9,286 nt of DNA from Thiotrichaceae bacterium (GTDB taxonomy: Bacteria; Pseudomonadota; Gammaproteobacteria; Thiotrichales; Thiotrichaceae). Shown piece after piece: positions 1 through 7,217 of the stretch (the stretch's first letter is position 1; each line of letters starts with the position of its first letter). The stretch lies in assembly GCA_027024625.1 (NCBI GenBank), contig JALVRY010000427.1, positions 1 to 9,286 of the forward strand, in the 5' to 3' direction. The position numbers and the translations under genes were made by a program. Under the pieces are notes generated by a model. The model made no database searches, had not been told where the DNA came from, and saw only the letters and a list, made by a program, of their open reading frames with translations.

Positions 1-15
1 ATAAAAGATAATATT

Positions 16-312
16 CTATTTAGGACAAGCTCCGCCGGGCGTGTAACCATCCACATCTTTATCAGCACAGGCAGTACATGCCGTAGCGTAGGTTACATCA
101 TCCGTTGAAGGACAAGGCGTAGTAACACAACGAACACCGTTATCTTTTTTTGCACAAACTGGATTATATTCTCGTGTACAAGCCTGTGGTCGAGGATCTT
201 TACACTGTACATAATCTTGAGGGAGTGGCTTTTGTGTATCGGTCTTATTTTCTTGGCATGCAGTTAAACTGATCATCATCACACCAGCAATTAATCCATA
301 TCGAATTTTCAT
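16..312 (-). CDS. Small Kazal-like cysteine-rich lipoprotein
   Basis: The 98-residue product has a short basic start, a hydrophobic stretch (about residues 6-16) and a lipobox LTAC with the lipidated Cys at 19, so it should be an envelope lipoprotein. Eight further cysteines follow (37, 45, 53, 62, 67, 79, 82, 96), an even number that would allow four disulfides. The pattern C-x4-Y-x-PVC ... TYxxxCxxC ... GxxC resembles a Kazal domain, the fold of many serine protease inhibitors, with an extra Cys-containing insert (about residues 55-72). The start is supported by a strong AGAGGA ribosome site about 8 bases upstream. It is the last of three minus-strand genes but lies over 160 bp from the next, so it is probably transcribed alone. 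Protease inhibition is only inferred from the fold; a structural role for the Cys-rich domain is equally possible. The lipoprotein call is firm, the Kazal call moderate. Confidence 0.85.
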   Translation of the reverse strand: MKIRYGLIAGVMMISLTACQENKTDTQKPLPQDYVQCKDPRPQACTREYNPVCAKKDNGVRCVTTPCPSTDDVTYATACTACADKDVDGYTPGGACPK

Positions 313-374
313 TATTTATCCTCTTAAATAAAACTAGATACTAAGTAATATCAACAATTCCTCAGTAAACTCCT

Positions 375-467
375 AGGAGCTTACCCGAGAATATGAAACG
401 TAGAGAGGGAAAATCTACCCAAATTCAGGTTTTCCGCAGTAGGCTCACTATTCTTGGTCAAGCTCCT
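375..467. repeat. 93-bp palindromic element (short, MITE-like)
   Basis: The left end (AGGAGCTTACCCGAGAATA, 375-393) and the reverse complement of the right end (449-467) agree at 16 of 19 positions. A second pair, GGAAAA (408-413) and TTTTCC (430-435), is centred on the same point, so the whole piece can fold into one hairpin. It lies between the lipoprotein gene and the stop codon of the 197-residue gene, 9 bp from the latter. Its left end resembles that of the element at 3372-3528 (17 of 21 positions). It encodes nothing. It could be a small non-mobile palindrome or a shrunken transposable element, and it may also act as a transcription stop for the upstream minus-strand gene. Confidence 0.6.
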
Positions 468-476
468 GATACTGTA

Positions 477-1070
477 TTACGCCACTTCTCGTAATGTATC
501 TTGACTATCAATACACTCGAGCAAATGAAACTCTGGAATCTTACGGTTAAGCAAGGTTATATGCTCATACTTGACGACACCAGTACCTTTGCATAAACCA
601 GAAATAATATTGATGATTTTCCCATGCTGGAGTTTAACCACAACATTAGAAAGTGATAAATTAAGTTCAATAGAGATGGGCAATATAATCCTTTCACATG
701 CATCAATACCTAATGTAATTTGAGGGCATTGTCGTGAATGAATCTTATGTGACCTTAAAGGAACAATGGATACCGTATCTAAACCAGAATCTATTTGAGC
801 ATCTGCAAGCTTTTGGACTTTTTCACAGTGTTTCCACGAGCGAGTTAATACGCTATGCAGTGGAATATCTAATAAGCCATCCATTTGCCATAAAACTTCT
901 TTCCTAATATTTTCCCAGTCTAGCTTAGATGATTGTTTTTTTAGGCAATGCGATATGGTATGAATCTTTTTTTCTGCATCAAATTGCTCTAACAGTGGCT
1001 CAGGTAGTTGAGTTAAATTCGCCCTTAGTATTTTCTTTAAGCTGATATGATCTAAATCTCTTGTCATCAT
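477..1070 (-). CDS. Hypothetical protein, 197 residues
   Basis: I do not recognise this family. The protein has no signal peptide or membrane segment and is probably cytoplasmic. The N-terminal half (about residues 1-100) is predicted mainly helical and rich in Lys, Leu and Gln. The C-terminal half (about 100-180) alternates short hydrophobic strands, such as the LSLSNVVVKL stretch near 138-147 and KIINIISGL near 151-159, and looks beta-rich. Six cysteines are scattered (42, 82, 115, 125, 160, 186) without an obvious metal-binding pattern. Two adjacent ATG codons open the frame and the ribosome site is weak, so the start could be either. It lies 89 bp downstream of the PASTA gene on the same strand and could be co-transcribed with it, but no evidence links their functions. 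The length and the lack of competing frames make it a credible gene. Confidence 0.75.
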   Translation of the reverse strand: MMTRDLDHISLKKILRANLTQLPEPLLEQFDAEKKIHTISHCLKKQSSKLDWENIRKEVLWQMDGLLDIPLHSVLTRSWKHCEKVQKLADAQIDSGLDTVSIVPLRSHKIHSRQCPQITLGIDACERIILPISIELNLSLSNVVVKLQHGKIINIISGLCKGTGVVKYEHITLLNRKIPEFHLLECIDSQDTLREVA

Positions 1071-1159
1071 GAATATTCACTTTCAATTGAATGATAAAGA
1101 ATGATTAAGTCAAAATATTGAGATATCTTATCCTCTTATTATCGAAACCTCAGGTATAC

Positions 1160-3184
1160 TTAATCGCCTTTTTTAAACTGATCTAGAGATATTTCTTGTT
1201 CTCCTTTATCAATTTGGAAATCAAAGTGAATGGGATTTAATGGCGCTGTTTTATTAGATGATTTATTCATGCGTATTTCTTGCATACCATCATCTGCAAC
1301 TGACCGATAATCAATTATTAAAGGTTTTGAGTGATGGTTTTGGCGATAACGCCAAAGAATAAGCAACAATACACCAAATATAAAGAATGCTAATAACAGC
1401 CAAACCCAAATAACCCATGATGAAGCAGCTCCTTTTCTGTCAAATAATTGTGACTCTACATTAACCCGAAAGGCAGAAATATTTTCTGTCGCTTGAGAGC
1501 TCTGCATGTTGCTACCAATATCAACTTGATTCTTATTCTTGTGCTGATCACTCACTTCAATCTGTTTTAGTTTGCTTGAATCTCTTAATTGAGGCGTAGT
1601 GCTTCCAGATAATAGTAGTGAATTTACATCCTCAGTGGTATTTTCCGCTTCAATACTAAGTGCCTCTAAATAGCCCTTATCATACCCTCTTGATTGTTTT
1701 TCTTTTGATTCAATCTTTATTTCTGGCTGTTTAAGCTCGAGTATTTTTTCCACATTATTATTTTGTGTTACTTCTGTAGTAGCCGCAGTAGTCATAGGCT
1801 TACTCTCTAACGGCTTTGATTTATTTGCATCAATATACTTTGCTTCAAGCTGCTCTTGTTTTGTTAGCAGCTTTGGTTTTATGACTAATAAAGCGGAAAC
1901 CTTACTTACATAGCCCTTTCCATCTTCCACACGTAGCTTTATCCAATATTTTCCTGCTTTTAATTTACTGGTATCAAGGCTAAATTTCTTAGCTGTAGAT
2001 TTAACTCCCATCTTAGATGTCCAAGACAAGTTTAGCTTGGTTGATTTATCTTGCGTTGATTTACTAATAAAACGTACTCTTTTACCTTGAATAACTTCTA
2101 TACGCGCAGGTGAAATAATCGCCCTTGGTTTTTTCCACCCTACTTTTGTAATTGGAATAGATTTAATTAAGCTGACCTTAGTACCTTTTTCTACTTTTTT
2201 ATTTGCTCTTGGTCGTTGTTTAAGTATACGTTTTTTCCCTGATTTATCTTCCTGAGCAACAACTTCACCAACACGTAACCCCGACTTTATAATGGCTTGC
2301 TTAGCGGAATATTCCGACAAACCAACAACATTTGGTACTTTTATATAAGCTATTTTTTCAGACTCTCGCTTTTTCTTTTCTTCTTTCTTAGCAGGAGCAC
2401 TTGATGAGTTAGCTTGGTTGTTAGTTTTACTTGCTTTGACAATCACTGTTTTACTAAGCGATGCATGCCATGTGCCACGTGCATAGCGAAAGCTGGTGGT
2501 AATAATATATCGACCTGATTTAGGGAATGTATACCGATACGTAGACTGCTTCGAGTAGTGCGCTCGACCATTAATACTAAAAGCATACTCAAAACTTCGA
2601 CTGCGATCCACATTTGAAACCTTTGCCTTTATCGTCGCAGATTCCCCTGATTTATAATGTGCTTTATCTAGCAAAACTTTAACCTTAGGGCCTTTAATTT
2701 CTAGTGGGTCAGAAATTGTTAAATCCACTTTACTTTTAACTACAATTCCTTTCCCTGCCCTAGGACTTTGGTAGAGAACCTCAACGGTATCCATTTTTAT
2801 TTTACGCTTTTTTACTTTTCCCAAAACTAAATTTGCGGAAGCAATAGCACTTTTAGCTTGAGATAGAGACAAACCTTTTAAGTTTGGAACTTTCGTCATC
2901 TTTGGTCTAACTAAGGGGATGGCAACAACTAGACGAATCGGATAGCCGTCCTTTACACTTTTATTGGCACGTGGTGCTTGAACAATTACGGTACCTGTTG
3001 GGCGATTGGTTCGCTGATTTTGAATGCTGCCTAGCGATAGACCACTATCTTGTAATTTTTGCTGTGCTTGCTCAAGGGGCAACCCTAAGACATTGGGAAT
3101 AATAACATCAGCAACACTATTTTGTGCTGTCATTGACAATACTAAGAGCAGTGCAAGTTGGAAAAAACGTATGATAGTTCCCAT
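1160..3184 (-). CDS. Exported PASTA/Ig-like single-pass membrane protein
   Basis: The 674-residue product has a signal peptide (residues 1 to about 25, SVA-D cleavage). It then shows three PASTA domains (about 27-89, 95-158, 279-343), each opening with a (V/I)PN(V/L)xGL motif and carrying a later Q-x-PRA-x-K motif. Two Ig/PKD-like beta domains (about 165-250 and 353-436) alternate with them. A Lys/Glu/Ser-rich linker (about 437-588) leads to one strong membrane segment (589-611, rich in Trp and Leu) followed by a 63-residue polar cytoplasmic tail. The topology is therefore periplasmic binding modules on an inner-membrane anchor. PASTA domains are best known from Ser/Thr kinases and penicillin-binding proteins, where they contact peptidoglycan. 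Neither catalytic domain is present here, so a scaffold or cell-wall-sensing role is an inference. The start is the only sensible one ahead of the signal peptide; the ribosome site (GGGA) is weak and distant. Confidence 0.88.
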   Translation of the reverse strand: MGTIIRFFQLALLLVLSMTAQNSVADVIIPNVLGLPLEQAQQKLQDSGLSLGSIQNQRTNRPTGTVIVQAPRANKSVKDGYPIRLVVAIPLVRPKMTKVPNLKGLSLSQAKSAIASANLVLGKVKKRKIKMDTVEVLYQSPRAGKGIVVKSKVDLTISDPLEIKGPKVKVLLDKAHYKSGESATIKAKVSNVDRSRSFEYAFSINGRAHYSKQSTYRYTFPKSGRYIITTSFRYARGTWHASLSKTVIVKASKTNNQANSSSAPAKKEEKKKRESEKIAYIKVPNVVGLSEYSAKQAIIKSGLRVGEVVAQEDKSGKKRILKQRPRANKKVEKGTKVSLIKSIPITKVGWKKPRAIISPARIEVIQGKRVRFISKSTQDKSTKLNLSWTSKMGVKSTAKKFSLDTSKLKAGKYWIKLRVEDGKGYVSKVSALLVIKPKLLTKQEQLEAKYIDANKSKPLESKPMTTAATTEVTQNNNVEKILELKQPEIKIESKEKQSRGYDKGYLEALSIEAENTTEDVNSLLLSGSTTPQLRDSSKLKQIEVSDQHKNKNQVDIGSNMQSSQATENISAFRVNVESQLFDRKGAASSWVIWVWLLLAFFIFGVLLLILWRYRQNHHSKPLIIDYRSVADDGMQEIRMNKSSNKTAPLNPIHFDFQIDKGEQEISLDQFKKGD

Positions 3185-3263
3185 TCAGATTATCCCACTG
3201 GGCAGATATAATTTATCTTTGTTATTAAAAGCCAGCTGAACAACTGATGTGTAGTAAATCCAG

Positions 3264-3292
3264 ACAATAGGCAAAGCATTTCCTATTAACAA
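3264..3292 (-). promoter_or_regulatory. Candidate promoter for the PASTA gene
   Basis: Read on the minus strand, TTGTTA (3287-3292) and TATTGT (3264-3269) are separated by 17 bases and lie about 80 bp upstream of the start codon. Each box matches the sigma-70 consensus at four of six positions. This is a weak guess in AT-rich DNA, where such matches occur by chance. Confidence 0.22.
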
Positions 3293-3371
3293 ACATGAAA
3301 AGGAATATTTATCACCTTAACTTGTGAGGAAAATACAAATATACAGAACTCACTTTATCAATAAAAAGTGC

Positions 3372-3528
3372 TAGGAGGCTGCCTGAGAATAGAACAAACT
3401 ACTGCAAATCTGACTGATTACAGCTATTTTCTGCTCAAATTCATCAAAGGGAACAAGCATTCTCCTTACTTGAACAAGAAATAATTACCAATCAGCCAAA
3501 TTTTCGCTACGCTTCGAACAGTCTCCTA
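3372..3528. repeat. 157-bp palindromic element (MITE-like)
   Basis: The ends TAGGAGGCTG (from 3372) and, reverse complemented, TAGGAGACTG (ending at 3528) form an imperfect terminal inverted repeat. Inner arms also pair: about 3412-3438 (GACTGATT ... CTGCTCAA) with the reverse complement of about 3470-3497 (GGCTGATT ... TTGTTCAA). The match therefore runs nearly the whole length, as in a large hairpin. The left end resembles that of the 93-bp element at 375-467. There is no reading frame of note. It lies in the gene-free stretch between the PASTA gene and the globin. The flanks (3185-3371 and 3529-3713) hold nothing else I can assign beyond a weak candidate promoter and a small CTCAG/CTGAG hairpin near 3557. 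Confidence 0.6.
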
Positions 3529-3713
3529 AATAAATTTCCAATTGCTTATTTCTCTCAGATAAACTCTGAGTGATGTAATATGAAAATGGAAGTATAGGTA
3601 ACATTTACACATCCGTGTTGCTTAAAATTCAAGCTATGCCATACAGCATTAAGCTATTTCAGAGCGTTTTGTATGAAAGGATAAAACTGGGAAATTCAAG
3701 CCGTTATATCCCT

Positions 3714-3875
3714 TAAGTAGGAGTGCATAATTAATTTAACAAAATTTGCGAAGGATATTTTTTGATATTCAAGTCATTATCGAAGAAGCATAGCCGAGCT
3801 ACGCGACTGAGAGAATGGCTTGAATAGCGGAAAATAGACCAGTAAATTGTTAAGTTAATTGTGCACTCCTACTTA
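3714..3875. repeat. 162-bp palindromic element with 28-bp terminal inverted repeats
   Basis: The left end (3714-3741) and the reverse complement of the right end (3848-3875) agree at 26 of 28 bases. Both begin TAAGTAGGAGTGCA, and both differences would be tolerated as G-U pairs in the top-strand transcript. Inner arms also pair (TATTCAAGTCATT near 3765 with AATGGCTTGAATA near 3815), and the centre is a small hairpin TAGC-CGA-GCTA (3791-3801). The element is thus a full-length imperfect palindrome. Each end carries TA followed by AGTAGG, which would suit insertion with TA duplication as in the IS630/Tc1-mariner group; that family link is an inference. No transposase is present. It ends 53 bp before the preferred globin start, so it forms most of that gene's upstream region. 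A third end of the same type lies at 7218-7247. Confidence 0.8.
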
Positions 3876-3928
3876 TATCTTTCATGCAAAAGTTTCTTTC
3901 AATCATTATTAAGAGTATTTTACTTAAA

Positions 3929-4312
3929 ATGGACATCACCCAAACACCATATGAGCAAATTGGCGGCGAAACAGCATTAAGAAGACTTGTCGCACGATTT
4001 TACGAATTAATGGATGAATTACCTGAAGCTTATGAAATTCGTAAGCTCCATGCAAAAGACTTAAGCTCCTCTGAAAATAAGCTTTTTATGTTTTTATCTG
4101 GATGGTTAGGTGGACCACAATTATATATAGAAAAATTTGGTCACCCCCGTTTACGAAGTCGCCACATGCCATTCTCCATCGGAGAAAGAGAAAGTAAGCA
4201 GTGGATGTTGTGTATGACTCAAGCCGCAGAAGAGCAAATTGAAGACAAAAAACTTAGAGAATTTCTTATCAATCAACTGACTAAAACGGCTAAGCATATG
4301 ATAAATCAATAG
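3929..4312 (+). CDS. Group II truncated haemoglobin
   Basis: This 127-residue haem protein belongs to the 2-on-2 globins of group II (TrHbO type), small cytoplasmic proteins that bind O2 and are tied to oxygen handling or protection from reactive nitrogen and oxygen species. Family hallmarks are visible: YEQIGG at the start, FYELMDELPEA with the B10 Tyr at residue 25, the FLSGWLGGP loop, FGHPRLRSRH with the proximal F8 His at 72, and QWMLCM with the G8 Trp at 92. Length is normal for the group. An in-frame ATG at 3884 would add 15 hydrophobic residues that the family lacks and begins only 9 bp after the palindromic element, so I prefer the ATG at 3929; neither has a good ribosome site. It appears monocistronic. 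The exact physiological role cannot be told from sequence. Confidence 0.92.
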   Translation: MDITQTPYEQIGGETALRRLVARFYELMDELPEAYEIRKLHAKDLSSSENKLFMFLSGWLGGPQLYIEKFGHPRLRSRHMPFSIGERESKQWMLCMTQAAEEQIEDKKLREFLINQLTKTAKHMINQ

Positions 4313-4495
4313 CTTGAGTAACATAACAGCTTAATTAAGTGCTATGATATACCTATGGCTATGCAAAAGTCATAACAATTCGGGCTAAAATAAGTACTCT
4401 ACCTCCTAATATTGACGTGTACTCTGAAGAACGAGTTCTAAAAATACAACAACCCCCATTAGCCACCCATTAAGTTATAGGGTAGCTATATTAAA

Positions 4496-5851
4496 ATGCT
4501 TAAAAAATCACTAACCACATTACTATTGGCAATAGCTCTACCTGCCTTCGCAGAATCGCAATCAACACCTTTTCTCGAAGAATTAGAAGCATTGGCTCAA
4601 TTTAAAGCAACTGATGTATTGTCCCAATCAGTTAGGGATTATTATGCGAAAAACCCAGATATTGCTCGAGGAAAATACCCTACATTACTACATGATGCAG
4701 CCATCATGGGCTCACTTAACTTATTGAAATATCTAGTCAAAAATGACCCTCATGGAATAGATTTTGCTTATGAAAATGGTCCAACACCCCTGGGCTATAT
4801 TGCTGGTGATAACCAACTAAATTCAGCAAAAATATTACTCAAAGCAGGAGCAAACCCTAATGACTCAGGTAATACAGACGGTGTTTTCCCACTAAGTTCG
4901 GCTGTCAATAGTGGCAATGTGAAAATGATTCGCCTCTTACTTGGCTACAACGCTCTCATCCATATTGGCGCATACTACCAATCTCCATTAGAGTTGGTGC
5001 TAGAAAAAAATGATATTGAGACACTCCATATCTTCAATCAGCACAGTTTTGTATTGGATTCTATGGATGACGAGCTACGCATTATTCTAATTGAATACCT
5101 CAATTCAGAGCTGGTTGAGGAAGAAGTACTTAAAATACTCAAGAATCATGGCTTAGATATTCATGCTAAAACACCAGAAAAACCATCATTTTATGAAGAA
5201 TATGCTGACAAAATTAGATTCTCCGACGTAAAACAAATGCTACTTGATGTCTACGGCGAACCCGAAGCTGTAGAGCAAAACAGCGAAATTTCAATAAATA
5301 CCGATGCAGAACACCAAAAGACTATTGCTGATAGCAACATAACGGCAGATATATCTTCTGAAGCAGATACTGATACTTTGGACTCAAATAAAATACAGGC
5401 AGCAAATAATAGTGACGAGATACAAGAAACACCAATACCTATCACACCAACTGAAACAGATGATGTGACAACAATCACTACCACTGACATAGCACCTGAA
5501 CTTGATGTTGAAGAAACACAATCACCAACAGCAGATGTAGCACAACAACAAAGTGATATGCCAACTGAAAATAAAACGATATTTAAACTAGTCGATGAGC
5601 CAGAAGAGACGATAAACCTAGAACAAGATGAGGAAAATAAAGATACTGATGTACCGCAAGTGAACGAAAATACCGACAATCTAATAAAAAATAATAATAC
5701 TATTGATAATAAAACTAATATCGATGAAAATGTAGATCAAAGTGAGTCTCAAAATATAGGGCTTAGCAGCACAAACGACACATTAGAAATAGACTCTAAT
5801 ACAGATACACCATATACAATGAATGACAAACAAAATGTAGATAGTGACTAA
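4496..5851 (+). CDS. Exported ankyrin-repeat protein with long acidic tail
   Basis: The 451-residue protein starts with a clean signal peptide (MLKKS, hydrophobic core, LPAFA cleavage near residue 19), so it is secreted at least to the periplasm. About four ankyrin-type units follow (roughly 61-90, 91-125, 129-160, 161-190), with signatures such as TLLHDAAIMGSLNLLKYL, TPLGYIAG ... AKILLKAGANPN and FPLSSAVNSGNVKMIRLLL. Ankyrin repeats bind other proteins; the partner is unknown. A helical spacer (about 190-250) leads to some 195 residues of low-complexity, strongly acidic sequence rich in Asp, Glu, Thr and Asn, with no cysteine and no membrane anchor, probably disordered. No C-terminal sorting signal is present despite the exosortase downstream. 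The ribosome site is weak (AGGG about 13 bases before ATG). The stop codon lies 2 bp from the palindrome at 5854-6015. Confidence 0.88.
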   Translation: MLKKSLTTLLLAIALPAFAESQSTPFLEELEALAQFKATDVLSQSVRDYYAKNPDIARGKYPTLLHDAAIMGSLNLLKYLVKNDPHGIDFAYENGPTPLGYIAGDNQLNSAKILLKAGANPNDSGNTDGVFPLSSAVNSGNVKMIRLLLGYNALIHIGAYYQSPLELVLEKNDIETLHIFNQHSFVLDSMDDELRIILIEYLNSELVEEEVLKILKNHGLDIHAKTPEKPSFYEEYADKIRFSDVKQMLLDVYGEPEAVEQNSEISINTDAEHQKTIADSNITADISSEADTDTLDSNKIQAANNSDEIQETPIPITPTETDDVTTITTTDIAPELDVEETQSPTADVAQQQSDMPTENKTIFKLVDEPEETINLEQDEENKDTDVPQVNENTDNLIKNNNTIDNKTNIDENVDQSESQNIGLSSTNDTLEIDSNTDTPYTMNDKQNVDSD

Positions 5852-5853
5852 AG

Positions 5854-6015
5854 CCTGAATCCGTGACTTCACTTCGGCAGATAGCACAAGCTATTGATTC
5901 CACAACGGTTTAATAAATATCCACTTAACCTACGGGTGAAGCTAATATTTTTAAAAATCCACAGTGAAACTAATAACTTGCACTCTCTTATCTGCATTGA
6001 AGTCACGGATTCAGG
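5854..6015. repeat. 162-bp palindromic element with perfect 18-bp ends
   Basis: CCTGAATCCGTGACTTCA (5854-5871) is repeated exactly, inverted, at 5998-6015. Inside it the arms keep pairing: CAAGCTATTGATTCCAC on the left against CAAGTTATTAGTTTCAC on the reverse complement of the right, where the differences are all transitions. The exact centre is a small hairpin TTAACC-TACG-GGTGAA (5925-5940). The whole piece can therefore fold into one long hairpin. There is no coding capacity. It is flanked by TAAAG on the left and TAAAAG on the right, a possible but imperfect target duplication. It fills most of the gap between the ankyrin gene and xrtH and could stop transcription from the former. Its ends are unrelated to those of the element at 3714-3875. 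Confidence 0.82.
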
Positions 6016-6061
6016 TAAAAGCTTTCCTTAAATAGAACCATAAACAATAAAAATAACAATT

Positions 6062-6565
6062 ATGTTCCGTTTCTTACTCTTTTTTCTCTTGGCTCAAGCA
6101 AGCTTATTCTTTTTAGAAATGCTTCAGCCAGTACAACACAATATTATATTGCCGTGGACGGGTTTCCTTGCAGAAATCAGCGGATGGCTAATGTCTTTCT
6201 TTGATAGCAACGTAGAAATTTATGGCAAAGTAATTCGCAGTAGCATTAATCATTTCGCTGTTTCCATTGAACCTGGTTGCAATGGTGTTGAGGCAATGAT
6301 TGTTCTCCTCGCTGCTATCATCGCTTTTCCTGCTCCCATTATTTATAAAATCAAAGGACTTATCATTGGCTTTCTTGCCATTCAAGGAATTAACCTGATT
6401 CGTGTTATCTCACTCTTCTACCTTGGACAGTGGAGTCAGGAATTATTTGACTGGGCACACCTTTATGTATGGCAAGCACTCATTATGTTAGATGCACTGC
6501 TAGTCTTCTTAATCTGGATTCGTTTTATGCCAGAAGACAAGAATATAGGGGTCACTAGCTCATGA
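6062..6565 (+). CDS. xrtH: Exosortase H (XrtH type)
   Basis: Exosortases are inner-membrane cysteine proteases/transpeptidases that recognise a C-terminal sorting signal (short motif, membrane helix, basic tail) on exported proteins. The H type pairs with targets ending in an IPTLxxWG-like signal. The 167-residue product is nearly all membrane helices and shows the catalytic set expected of the family: Cys73 in EPGCNGVEA, Arg114 in GINLIRVISLF and His133 in FDWAHLYVWQ. The short single-domain form fits XrtH rather than the larger EPS-linked exosortases. The ATG at 6062 lies 46 bp after the palindromic element; no clear ribosome site is visible. It overlaps the next gene by ATGA, which indicates translational coupling. 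No substrate gene lies in the window, so targets must be elsewhere. The family call is firm; the H subtype rests on size and on the partner gene. Confidence 0.93.
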   Translation: MFRFLLFFLLAQASLFFLEMLQPVQHNIILPWTGFLAEISGWLMSFFDSNVEIYGKVIRSSINHFAVSIEPGCNGVEAMIVLLAAIIAFPAPIIYKIKGLIIGFLAIQGINLIRVISLFYLGQWSQELFDWAHLYVWQALIMLDALLVFLIWIRFMPEDKNIGVTSS

Positions 6566-7200
6566 AAAAACCACTACACCAATTTATTTTAGGCGTTGTT
6601 ATTTGGTTCCCAATCACTTTTTTTATCTGGTTTATAACCGCAAAATTCCACCTTGCTCCAATTGCTTGGCTAACCGATCAGCTTTTTTCTTTTTGGATGC
6701 CGGAAGCCGTTATGTGGATAAAGCTAGACCATCATACCTTAGTACTCGCGTCTAACTTTGGAGAAAATGCAGTAGGTCAAATCACTTCTCCCCCTACAGG
6801 CGAGAATATATTGGGATTTCACACAAACCCTTTGATTTACAGCTATGGGCTTCCCCTGCTCTATTCACTAATCCTTGCCACTCCGGACAAGAACAAATGG
6901 TTAAAAATGATATGGGGGACGTTTTTCATCATTCCCACCGAATTATTCAGCATGGTATTTAGTGTATTAAAGACACTTACTTTTGACGTAGGTAGTGCTT
7001 TTCAACAACAGCAACTCTTAAATCAATTTGATATTGATAGCATCGCCATCGCTTATCAAGCTGGTAGCTTAATCATTCCCATGGTTACACCATTGATAAT
7101 ATGGGTTGCCATGCATCGAGAGTTTTTAGAAAGATTAGCACCTCAAATTGCCAGCCGCCTAGGGTCAAATGCACGAAAGGTCTCAAATTCTCTTCCCTGA
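6562..7200 (+). CDS. Exosortase H-associated membrane protein
   Basis: The 212-residue inner-membrane protein begins inside the xrtH stop codon (ATGA overlap), the arrangement usual for the membrane protein that accompanies exosortase H. Hydrophobic segments lie at about residues 8-28, 90-107, 114-137 and 160-184, with a longer polar stretch at about 52-88 that may face the periplasm and a basic C-terminal tail. No catalytic motif is visible. The accessory role in sorting is known only by association: the two genes travel together and the biochemical function has not been established to my knowledge. The ribosome site would lie inside xrtH and is weak, consistent with coupling. The gene ends 46 bp from the convergent stop of bepA, and no hairpin terminator is evident between them. 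Confidence 0.88.
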   Translation: MKKPLHQFILGVVIWFPITFFIWFITAKFHLAPIAWLTDQLFSFWMPEAVMWIKLDHHTLVLASNFGENAVGQITSPPTGENILGFHTNPLIYSYGLPLLYSLILATPDKNKWLKMIWGTFFIIPTELFSMVFSVLKTLTFDVGSAFQQQQLLNQFDIDSIAIAYQAGSLIIPMVTPLIIWVAMHREFLERLAPQIASRLGSNARKVSNSLP

Positions 7201-7217
7201 AAAAGTACAGCTTAGTG

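Noticed and set aside
2922..3184. PASTA protein as an exosortase substrate
   Set aside because: Its membrane segment is followed by a 63-residue polar tail rather than a short basic one, and no IPTL-like motif precedes it.
3024..3239. 71-codon plus-strand frame over the start of the PASTA gene
   Set aside because: It lies almost wholly antisense to the signal peptide and first PASTA domain and has no ribosome site or recognisable motif.
5251..5679. 142-codon open frame on the minus strand inside the ankyrin gene
   Set aside because: It is the Ser/Val-rich antisense shadow of the acidic Asp/Thr tail coding region, with no family likeness; low-complexity DNA keeps the frame open by composition.
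6188..6385. 65-codon minus-strand frame inside xrtH
   Set aside because: It is antisense to the exosortase catalytic region and shows no protein-like motif.
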